Assembly: GCA_018814635.1 (NCBI GenBank)
Contig: JAHIYV010000095.1
Span: 1 to 5,047, forward strand
Direction: 5' to 3'
From: Patescibacteria group bacterium
Lineage (GTDB): Bacteria > Patescibacteriota > Minisyncoccia > Phycocordibacterales > JAGLOS01
Length of the DNA stretch: 5,047 nucleotides
Shown here: one piece after another, positions 1 through 4,988 of the stretch
How positions within the stretch are numbered: position 1 is the first letter of the stretch
How the letters are laid out: each line of letters opens with the position of its first letter
Notes under the pieces: generated by a model
What the model saw: only the letters and a program-made list of their open reading frames with translations
The model's database searches: none
Told to the model about the DNA's origin: nothing
Made by a program: the position numbers and the translations under genes

Positions 1-1191
1 ACGAATTTCGCTATAAGTAGCAATATCAAGAGATGAAAGATTGATAGGCGATATGCTAAAACCAGTTTCATTATTAGGCAAATCCGCGTTAGGAATTGGC
101 GCCCAATCGGAACCCGTATTATATAAAACTTGATAAATAATAACCGTTTCTGAGCTTGTCGCGTGATTCCATTGAAATTCTTGCCATTCATATAGTTTTG
201 GATGCGAAACAGAAATAGACTGCGCGTATCCAGATGGATAATAAGAACCAACATCATCTTGTAGAACAAGAGCTCCACTTTCTATTGTTGTGGTGGCGGT
301 GACCCAAAGTTTATCTGTGTGATCGAAAAAATCTACCCAAGTATTGGCTGTGGCAAATGTATAACTTTGAATAGTTTTAGAGCTTACTTTATCAATTTGA
401 AAACTTTTACTTTTTACATTTCCCTCAAGAATAAGAAAATGTTCGGGTGTTGGAGTTACAATTTCTGTCGTAGTGCCATAAGTACTGGAAGTGCTGTAAC
501 CAGTTTTTGTCACAGAAACTTGATAGTTGCCCGCGGCAGGGCCAGATAATAAGAAAACACCATTGTCATTCATTGTGCGTGTTATAGATACAGGAGGAAT
601 AATTGAAGGATTTACAATGGTAATTTCAGCATTAGTGACCGCTTCTCCTATCTGGTTAAAAACATTCATAACAATAGAACCACCACCATCGTTTGTTTCA
701 ATGCCAGGAGGAACCACATCAGAAACAAGAGAAACTGTTTTTGTTGTTCCTTGTATTGTCCATGAAGTTTTAACCTTCATTCTTTTATAATCCGCGGGAA
801 TACTATTCTCATCATCAACACCCAACCCATCTTCTGGGGCGTCAACATTGTCAATAATTATTTCTCTTAAATAAGTTATACCATTCAACACAATAGTTTC
901 TTGCTGTGGTATGTCGCCTGCGGGAAGCCCTCCTTGTGTTCCTATGTTTGCGAAAGAAAGACTACGGATAAATTCCATTCGTTCGTTGGTGAGAGCAAGC
1001 GCGCCTACTCTCGCTTTATTATGCGCAGTCAAATTAATACTTACTTTAAGCGCTTCCACCACACCAAGAAAAACAACAAGAAAGATAAAGGAGGCAATTA
1101 GGATGTTTATTAAGGTAAAACCTTTATTGGTTGATAATTGATAATTGGTGGTTGGCAAATATTTTGTAGTTTTTGTTTTTGTTTTTTCCAT
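1..1191 (-). CDS. PilV-like prepilin with class III leader and extra beta-sandwich domains (partial, C-terminus off the left edge)
   Basis: The frame is uninterrupted from ATG at 1191 to base 1 (397 codons, no stop), so the C-terminus is missing. An in-frame TAA lies three codons upstream, making this ATG the first possible start; no Shine-Dalgarno is visible. Residues 1-24 are a basic leader ending in NKG, followed by FTLINILIASFIF and a hydrophobic helix to about residue 48. This is a prepilin-peptidase site (cleavage G24/F25) and the pilin N-terminal helix. Position +5 is Asn29, not the usual Glu. Residues about 49-165 resemble PilV-type minor pilins (ALTNERMEFIRSL near 66-78). Residues about 170-235 look like a carboxypeptidase-regulatory beta-sandwich (GEAVTNAEITI, then GNYQVSVTKTGYS). 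Residues about 290-397 suggest a further beta-rich domain (YEWQEFQWNHATSSE). Inferred role: a large minor or tip pilin for surface contact, assembled by the PilB and PilC encoded upstream. There is no cysteine in the visible part. The prepilin class is well supported; the tip or adhesive role is not. Confidence 0.85.
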   Translation of the reverse strand, partial: MEKTKTKTTKYLPTTNYQLSTNKGFTLINILIASFIFLVVFLGVVEALKVSINLTAHNKARVGALALTNERMEFIRSLSFANIGTQGGLPAGDIPQQETIVLNGITYLREIIIDNVDAPEDGLGVDDENSIPADYKRMKVKTSWTIQGTTKTVSLVSDVVPPGIETNDGGGSIVMNVFNQIGEAVTNAEITIVNPSIIPPVSITRTMNDNGVFLLSGPAAGNYQVSVTKTGYSTSSTYGTTTEIVTPTPEHFLILEGNVKSKSFQIDKVSSKTIQSYTFATANTWVDFFDHTDKLWVTATTTIESGALVLQDDVGSYYPSGYAQSISVSHPKLYEWQEFQWNHATSSETVIIYQVLYNTGSDWAPIPNADLPNNETGFSISPINLSSLDIATYSEIR

Positions 1192-1199
1192 AGCAGTTT

Positions 1200-1228
1200 A
1201 ATTTTGAATTTTCAATTTTGAATTTTGA
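1200..1228 (+). repeat. Left arm of 29-bp inverted repeat
   Basis: The arm is built from repeated AATTTTGAATTTT units. It matches the reverse complement of 1552-1580 at 28 of 29 positions (T in this arm at 1212 where the other arm gives C). It lies 8 bases upstream of the prepilin start codon, so it forms most of that gene's immediate leader. In a minus-strand transcript the two arms could pair as a long panhandle. Confidence 0.75.
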
Positions 1229-1232
1229 TTTC

Positions 1233-1292
1233 ACCCCGTTAAATAGTTAAATGCGAAGCAATTTTCGTTTTACAAAAATTATTTAACGGGGT
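1233..1292. repeat. Hairpin repeat, ACCCCGTTAAAT arms (copy 1)
   Basis: Perfect 12-bp inverted arms lie at 1233-1244 (ACCCCGTTAAAT) and 1281-1292 (ATTTAACGGGGT), with a 36-base loop containing GCGAAGC. The arms are GC-rich in an AT-rich gap. The same architecture recurs at 4635-4687 with ACCCTGTTAA arms and a GCAAAGCG loop, so the two are members of one repeat family. Neither strand shows the uninterrupted T tract expected of an intrinsic terminator. The design resembles REP-type palindromes spread by single-strand (Y1/RAYT) transposases; that link is an inference, as no such transposase is in the window. Confidence 0.75.
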
Positions 1293-1339
1293 AAATTTTT
1301 AATTTCTTAATTATTTAATGTTGAAACGATAGTAATTAA

Positions 1340-1382
1340 AAATCCAAATGACAAAATCCAAATTTCAAATGAATGTCAAATT
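1340..1382. repeat. Degenerate short direct repeat downstream of the pseudogene
   Basis: AAATCCAAAT occurs at 1340-1349 and 1354-1363, followed by related TTTCAAATGAATGTCAAATT. TGACA at 1349-1353 and TGTCA at 1374-1378 also face each other. On the minus strand it lies just after the four-helix-bundle remnant's stop codon. This A/T-rich word style is, from memory, common around such genes in CPR genomes. No function is evident. Confidence 0.5.
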
Positions 1383-1395
1383 ATTTAATCTCAAA

Positions 1396-1505
1396 TTATT
1401 TTTTAATTATTGCTGAAAATATCAATGTTAATTCTTGAGCTTCTTTCCATAATTCTCTTGCTCTGTTCGTTCTTCTAAATCATAATTGTTATTTTTATCT
1501 TGCAT
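1396..1505 (-). pseudogene. Internally deleted four-helix-bundle (23S rRNA IVP family) gene remnant
   Basis: From ATG at 1505 the minus strand reads MQDKNNNYDLEERT and continues to a stop at 1428-1430 (25 codons). The start matches the N-terminal style of the four-helix-bundle family related to 23S rRNA intervening-sequence proteins (Y-DLEERT). A second frame overlapping its end reads LWKEAQELTLIFSAIIKK followed by TAA at 1396-1398, which matches the style of the family's C-terminal helix (EAxEL..IF..II). The two ends therefore sit almost back to back in different frames, while intact members are about 110-130 residues. The simplest reading is that the middle three-quarters was deleted, with the junction near 1452-1470. 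Family functions are poorly known; some members are encoded in rRNA intervening sequences and others act as accessory proteins of retroelements. The remnant should not make a functional product. The identification rests on two short motifs. Confidence 0.65.
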
Positions 1506-1551
1506 TGTTTTATTGTTTAAAAATTAAAACATTCTAACATTCAAGATTGAT

Positions 1552-1580
1552 TCAAAATTCAAAATTGGAAATTCAAAATT
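1552..1580 (-). repeat. Right arm of 29-bp inverted repeat
   Basis: This is the reverse-complement partner of 1200-1228, with one mismatch. It lies between the four-helix-bundle remnant start (1505) and the pilC stop (1633). With its partner it encloses about 320 bases. Confidence 0.75.
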
Positions 1581-1632
1581 ACTCTACTGTCATTTTTCAT
1601 TTTGATTTTTACATTCTTATTTAATTTTGTTT

Positions 1633-2847
1633 TTATATGCTGTCTGTTAGAGAATAAATTGGCGCTATAATTGATATTGCGAAGAAGCCAACAGCTCCAC
1701 CAACAACTACTATTAAAAGGGGTTCTATAACAGAGGAAAGATCTTTTGTTGCTTGTTCAACTTCATTTTCATAAAAATCTGCTATATTTTTTAACATATT
1801 AGATAATTGACCTGTTTCTTCTCCTACTTCTATCATTCCACCTACTAGTGGTTCGTATAACTTTGGATTATCAATAAAACTTTTTGAAAGCGGTATTCCT
1901 TTTTGTATATCTCCAATCGCGTTTTCCATAACTTTTTTATAATTTGGATTTTGTAACACATCCTGTGTAATTTTTAAAGACTCAACTACTCCAACCCCGG
2001 AAGATAAAAGTGAAAAAAGAGTGCGTGTTGTTTGTGCCATATTATATTGTTTAACTATTCGTGACAGAATAGGGAGTTGTAAAACAATAAATCCTAAAAA
2101 ATATTTTCCTAGTTGTGTTTTAAGAAGTGTCAAAATTCCTACAATGGAACCAACCATAAGAGATAAAATTAACAAGGTGTGGTTGGCAAAAGAGTCACTA
2201 ATAAAAATAATTAATTGCGTGCTTTTAGGTAAAGTGGCTCCAAAATCTTTAAAAGTTGCTACAAGGGTAGGTATAACGAAAATAAACATTAAGATACCAA
2301 TAATGACCATAACACCAATAACAAATGCGGGATATATCATTGCACCTTTTACTTTTTTATATAGAGCGTTATTTTTACTAAGCTGAGTACTTACAGTAAG
2401 TAAAGACTCTGATAAATTTCCTGATTCTTCTCCTACGCGCACCATAGAAATTATGAGTGGTGAAAAAACCTGCGGGAATTTACTTAATGCTTCAGAAAAA
2501 GAAGTACCTTTTGTGATGTTGTCATAAAATATTTGGAGTGTATTTTTAAATTTAATTTTTTTGTTTTGTTGCATAAGAATATCAAGCGCGCGCGCAAGTG
2601 GTATTCCTGCATTTATCATAACGCTAAGATTTTTAGTAAAGAGTATTTTGTCTTGAAGCGTGATTCGCGAGAACAAACTAAATTCAAAAGAAAGTAGCCA
2701 TTTTTTCTTTATAATTTCAGTTACAGCAATAACAGTTTTTCCTTCCTCTTTTAATTTATTACTAAGTATGTATTTGTTCTCCGCATTAGTTTCCCCCTCC
2801 TCGTATTGTCCGTCAGGATTTTGAATTTTGTAATGAAATAAAGACAT
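1633..2847 (-). CDS. pilC: Type IV pilus inner-membrane platform protein PilC (GspF family)
   Basis: PilC is the polytopic membrane protein on which the cytoplasmic assembly ATPase acts to lift pilin subunits out of the membrane. The 404 residues are the usual full length. The N-terminal segment (FHYKIQNPDGQYEEGE, about 4-19) is typical of the family. Two T2SSF repeats follow. The first is about residues 68-192 (LFTKNLSVMINAGIPL, then VGEESGNL at 138-145) and the second about 270-393 (TRTLFSLLSSGVGVVESL, then VGEETGQL at 341-348). Three membrane segments are visible at about 171-197, 224-243 and 374-397. The ATG at 2847 is the natural start, with only 17 bases separating it from the pilB stop, so the pair is almost certainly co-transcribed. 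No Shine-Dalgarno is seen in that gap. The protein contains no cysteine. A type II secretion GspF role is possible by sequence alone, but the prepilin and MshEN-type ATPase neighbours favour a type IV pilus. Confidence 0.93.
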   Translation of the reverse strand: MSLFHYKIQNPDGQYEEGETNAENKYILSNKLKEEGKTVIAVTEIIKKKWLLSFEFSLFSRITLQDKILFTKNLSVMINAGIPLARALDILMQQNKKIKFKNTLQIFYDNITKGTSFSEALSKFPQVFSPLIISMVRVGEESGNLSESLLTVSTQLSKNNALYKKVKGAMIYPAFVIGVMVIIGILMFIFVIPTLVATFKDFGATLPKSTQLIIFISDSFANHTLLILSLMVGSIVGILTLLKTQLGKYFLGFIVLQLPILSRIVKQYNMAQTTRTLFSLLSSGVGVVESLKITQDVLQNPNYKKVMENAIGDIQKGIPLSKSFIDNPKLYEPLVGGMIEVGEETGQLSNMLKNIADFYENEVEQATKDLSSVIEPLLIVVVGGAVGFFAISIIAPIYSLTDSI

Positions 2848-2864
2848 GTTATTTTTTTATAAGC

Positions 2865-4613
2865 CTAACTACTAATCACACGAAGAACCTCCTCAATACT
2901 TGTTTGTCCTTGCGCCGCTTTAGACATGCCGTCTTCTATCATAGAATACATACCTTCTTTTTGCGCACGCATACTTATTTCATCAGCAGTTGAGCCTTTC
3001 ATAATAAGCTCCTTGATTGTATTTGTTACTTCAAGTACTTCATAAATACCCATTCTCCCTTGGTATCCGCCACCTTCGCCGTCTTTATTGGGCTGATAAA
3101 AAGGAATGGTTGTCCAGTCATCATTTGCGCTAATTATTTTTTCTTCCTTCAACAGTTTTAACACGCGATTAAGATTAACATTATCTTCAAGAGATTTTAT
3201 ATCTGCGTCGGTTAAAAAATATTTTTTCTTGTCTTTTCCAAGTTTTCTTACGAGCCGTTGCGCGATTACTACCTTTATTGTTGAAACAAGAAGAAATGGT
3301 TCAATTTGCATATCAACCAATCGTGGGATTGCTCCAGCCGCGGAATTGGTATGCAGTGTTGAAAGAACTAAGTGGCCAGTAAGCGCAGCATTAACTGCAA
3401 TTTTTGCTGTTTCATTATCTCTAATTTCTCCAACCATAATAATGTCAGGGTCCTGTCTAACAAGAGTCCTCAACCCTATAGCGAACGAGAGACCAATATC
3501 GGCGCGCACTTGTGTTTGATTTATCCGCGCAACTTGATATTCAATCGGGTCTTCAATTGTTGAAATGTTTACTTCGGGGGTGTTTAAAATATCCAAGATG
3601 GTGTATAAGGAGGTTGTTTTTCCAGAACCAGTGGGACCAGTAACTAATATCATACCTGTTCGTTGTTTTGTTGCCCTGTGTACTCGCTCTAATGCTTCGC
3701 CGGAATATCCTAAAAATTCCAAAGTGAAGCCGGATACTGCATCCCGCAAAAGACGCATCACTATTTTTTCTCCATAATAAATAGGAAGAATAGATACCCT
3801 AAAACTTACCTGCTGGTCTGCGGTTTCTATTTTAAATCGTCCGTCTTGAGGAAGTCGTTTTTCGTCCAGCTTAAGCGCCGCCAAAACCTTAATACGCGCG
3901 GTAACACCCGAAGCCACATTTTTGGGTAAGACCATCGCGTCATGCAATATGCCGTCAATTCTATAACGGATAATAAGCTGTTTTTCAAGCGGTTCAATAT
4001 GTATATCCGACGCTCTTTGAATAATTGCATGGTTAAGAAGGGTATCAACAATTTTAATAACAGGAATATCTTCAGCAAGTTTTTTGAGTTCTTTTTCATC
4101 TGTTTCGTCATCATGAGATTCCGAAAGGGTTTTAAGAGTAATGGCTTCTTTTTGTATAATATCGCCAAACTCAGCTTTTAAGCTTTTTTGATATTGAACT
4201 AAAGCGCTCTTGATAGATTCTTCATCTGTTAAACGAGGGAGTATTTTTAGGCCAACCTTTTTTTTAATAAAATCAATCGTAGCTAAGTTTTCGGTATCTA
4301 ACATGGCAACCTCCAAAGTATCTTCTTTTTTTCTAAAAGCAATAATATTATATTTGCGCGCGATAGGTTCCGGAATAAGAGCAAGTGTTTCCAAATCAAT
4401 TTTTTGCTCCTTGAGGCTGATAAAAGGTATGCCAAGTAAATATGATTCAGCGTGCCTTAAGTCATCACTTGTAATAATTCCTGCACTAACCAGCGTTGAA
4501 CCAAGAGATGTTTTTTTTTCTTCGGCTATTTTTTCCATAGCCAAAATATCTTTTTCAGACACCAACCTAGCATCAAGTAAAAATTCTTTAAGTTGTGTTT
4601 CGTTTGTTTGCAT
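2865..4613 (-). CDS. pilB: Type IV pilus assembly ATPase PilB (GspE family), lacking the zinc-binding cysteines
   Basis: PilB is the cytoplasmic hexameric ATPase that drives pilus extension through PilC. The 582 residues match the usual length. Residues about 10-145 form the N-terminal MshEN/T2SSE_N region (SAGIITSDDL, LLGIPFISL, IPEPIARKYNII), followed by a charged linker (about 146-180). Next comes the N2 part (ASDIHIEP at 201-208, RYRIDG at 216-221, RLPQDGRF at 253-260). The ATPase core has Walker A GPTGSGKTT (326-334), the Asp box STIEDPIEY (351-359), Walker B RQDPDIIMVGEIRD (386-399, catalytic E396) and the His box LTGHLVLSTLHTN (411-423). Where PilB and GspE usually carry a tetracysteine zinc site (about 455-520), this protein has none; the region ends in GGGYQGRMGIYEVL. 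The ATG at 4613 is fixed by an in-frame TGA two codons upstream, and no Shine-Dalgarno is visible. It is the first gene of the minus-strand pilus run, with pilC 17 bases downstream. The MshEN domain argues against PilT. Confidence 0.95.
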   Translation of the reverse strand: MQTNETQLKEFLLDARLVSEKDILAMEKIAEEKKTSLGSTLVSAGIITSDDLRHAESYLLGIPFISLKEQKIDLETLALIPEPIARKYNIIAFRKKEDTLEVAMLDTENLATIDFIKKKVGLKILPRLTDEESIKSALVQYQKSLKAEFGDIIQKEAITLKTLSESHDDETDEKELKKLAEDIPVIKIVDTLLNHAIIQRASDIHIEPLEKQLIIRYRIDGILHDAMVLPKNVASGVTARIKVLAALKLDEKRLPQDGRFKIETADQQVSFRVSILPIYYGEKIVMRLLRDAVSGFTLEFLGYSGEALERVHRATKQRTGMILVTGPTGSGKTTSLYTILDILNTPEVNISTIEDPIEYQVARINQTQVRADIGLSFAIGLRTLVRQDPDIIMVGEIRDNETAKIAVNAALTGHLVLSTLHTNSAAGAIPRLVDMQIEPFLLVSTIKVVIAQRLVRKLGKDKKKYFLTDADIKSLEDNVNLNRVLKLLKEEKIISANDDWTTIPFYQPNKDGEGGGYQGRMGIYEVLEVTNTIKELIMKGSTADEISMRAQKEGMYSMIEDGMSKAAQGQTSIEEVLRVISS

Positions 4614-4634
4614 GTTTCAAAATTAAAATGGAAA

Positions 4635-4687
4635 ATTTACCCTGTTAAATCCTGCAAAGCGAATTTAATAGGGTTAACAGGGTAAAT
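4635..4687. repeat. Hairpin repeat, ATTTACCCTGTTAA arms (copy 2)
   Basis: Perfect 14-bp inverted arms lie at 4635-4648 (ATTTACCCTGTTAA) and 4674-4687 (TTAACAGGGTAAAT), with a 25-base loop containing GCAAAGCG. It is the second member of the family seen at 1233-1292: one base in the arm core differs (C versus T) and the loop is diverged. It begins 21 bases upstream of the pilB start codon, so it lies in the pilB leader if transcription starts further upstream. It could act on the mRNA as a structure or simply be a REP-like insertion. No T tract marks it as a terminator. Confidence 0.8.
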
Positions 4688-4727
4688 CTGGACGAATTTA
4701 GGAATGTTATTTTTTTCCAGACCCTTA

Positions 4728-4770
4728 ACGAGGAGTGAAGCGAAGCGGAACGACGGAAGACAATCTCCCC
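4728..4770 (+). repeat. Interspersed GAGGAGTGAAGCGAAGCGG-type repeat
   Basis: A purine-rich, GC-richer block (ACGAGGAGTGAAGCG, then CGGAACGACGGAAG, then ACAATCTCCCC) stands out in the AT-rich gap. It resembles a repeat I recall from many bacterial genomes with the pattern GCGAGGAGCGAAGCGACG followed by AAGCAATCTC. This copy is imperfect (AACGAGG for GCGAGG and an extra GCGGAA). It contains short nested GAAGCG repeats. No coding frame or regulatory role is evident. The assignment is from memory of the consensus and was not checked against a database. Confidence 0.5.
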
Positions 4771-4816
4771 CACAACCCTATACGGAAATTTTTGGCAGGC
4801 TAATTAATAAAGACGA

Positions 4817-4855
4817 TATGAGAGTATCTGATTCATTAAACATAATTCTCTCATA
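4817..4855. other. Short stem-loop, 8-bp TATGAGAG arms
   Basis: TATGAGAG (4817-4824) faces CTCTCATA (4848-4855) across a 23-base loop. It lies within the presumed left flank or left end of the insertion sequence. The stem is short and the loop long, so it may be chance or part of the element's end. No T tract follows. Confidence 0.35.
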
Positions 4856-4911
4856 AGAAGTGTATCCTTGCAATCTTAGATTCAAACCTGAACTGGGAAC
4901 AATCCCTTAAA

Positions 4912-4988
4912 ACAAAAACTTCGTTTCTGTTAAGATAATATCACTTTACAAATGGTCGATATTATCAATAACATAACGAAGTTTTTGT
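4912..4988 (+). promoter_or_regulatory. Long imperfect hairpin abutting the transposase start codon
   Basis: ACAAAAACTTCGTT (4912-4925) pairs perfectly with 4975-4988, which ends at the base before the ATG at 4989. Inside it TGTTA (4928-4932) pairs with TAACA (4969-4973) and GATAATATC (4934-4942) pairs with GATATTATC (4958-4966), leaving a 15-base loop. The total is 28 base pairs with two small bulges. The right arm occupies the place of a ribosome binding site, so in any transcript entering from upstream the initiation region would be folded. Hairpins that block translation of read-through mRNA are known for some transposase genes (IS10, IS200). Whether this one works that way, or is an element end recognised by the transposase, cannot be decided here. 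Confidence 0.65.

Larger units (their letters stand above)
1200..1580. mobile_element. Inverted-repeat-bounded segment with a decayed four-helix-bundle gene
   Basis: This covers nearly all of the gene-free stretch 1192-1632. It is bounded by 29-bp inverted repeats (1200-1228 and 1552-1580) differing at one position. Inside are, from left to right, a 12-bp-arm hairpin (1233-1292), a degenerate AAATCCAAAT repeat (1340-1382) and a four-helix-bundle pseudogene (1396-1505, minus). It starts 8 bases upstream of the prepilin ATG and ends 52 bases downstream of the pilC stop. No transposase or recombinase is encoded, so if it moved it was mobilised in trans, or it is a leftover. Four-helix-bundle genes are, from memory, numerous in CPR genomes and often set in such A/T-rich repeats. 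Calling the segment one mobile unit is an inference from its bounded structure. The remaining bases 1581-1632 are AT-rich with nothing recognisable. An alternative is independent accumulation of common low-complexity intergenic repeats. Confidence 0.4.
4614..4988. other. Non-coding gap between the divergent pilB and transposase genes
   Basis: No gene is supported in these 375 bases. They hold, from left to right, a palindromic hairpin repeat (4635-4687), a GC-richer interspersed repeat (about 4728-4770), a weak 8-bp stem-loop (4817-4855) and a long imperfect hairpin abutting the transposase ATG (4912-4988). The pilB promoter must lie here or beyond, but I see no convincing -35/-10 pair on the minus strand. 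The left end of the insertion sequence should also be here; it cannot be placed without the other end. Confidence 0.7.

Noticed and set aside
319..790. Open frames on the plus strand
   Set aside because: They are antisense to the prepilin gene, have no recognisable protein character, and the minus-strand frame is continuous and has clear motifs.
1087..1141. AAAGGAGG at 1087-1094 followed by ATG at 1103 on the plus strand, resembling a ribosome binding site with a short gene
   Set aside because: It is the complement of the prepilin codons for Ile-Ala-Ser-Phe in the membrane helix, and the frame ends after a dozen codons.
1233..1292. Intrinsic terminator for the pilC or prepilin transcripts
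   Set aside because: The stem is strong, but neither side is followed by a proper T tract, the loop is 36 bases long, and a related hairpin occurs upstream of pilB where a terminator would block it.
1428..1505. A genuine 25-residue small protein gene
   Set aside because: Its start matches the four-helix-bundle N-terminus and the family's C-terminal helix follows in another frame, so it is better explained as a deletion remnant.
1192..1632. CRISPR array, because of the repeated A/T-rich words
   Set aside because: Repeats are degenerate, unevenly spaced and partly inverted, with no constant repeat-spacer pattern.
3106..4626. Several plus-strand and one minus-strand alternative frames of 63-138 codons
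   Set aside because: All overlap pilB, whose full set of ATPase motifs fixes the real frame.
4861..4911. Possible tRNA fragment around GATTCAAACCTG
   Set aside because: Only a loose T-loop-like word is present; no acceptor, D or anticodon stem could be folded around it.
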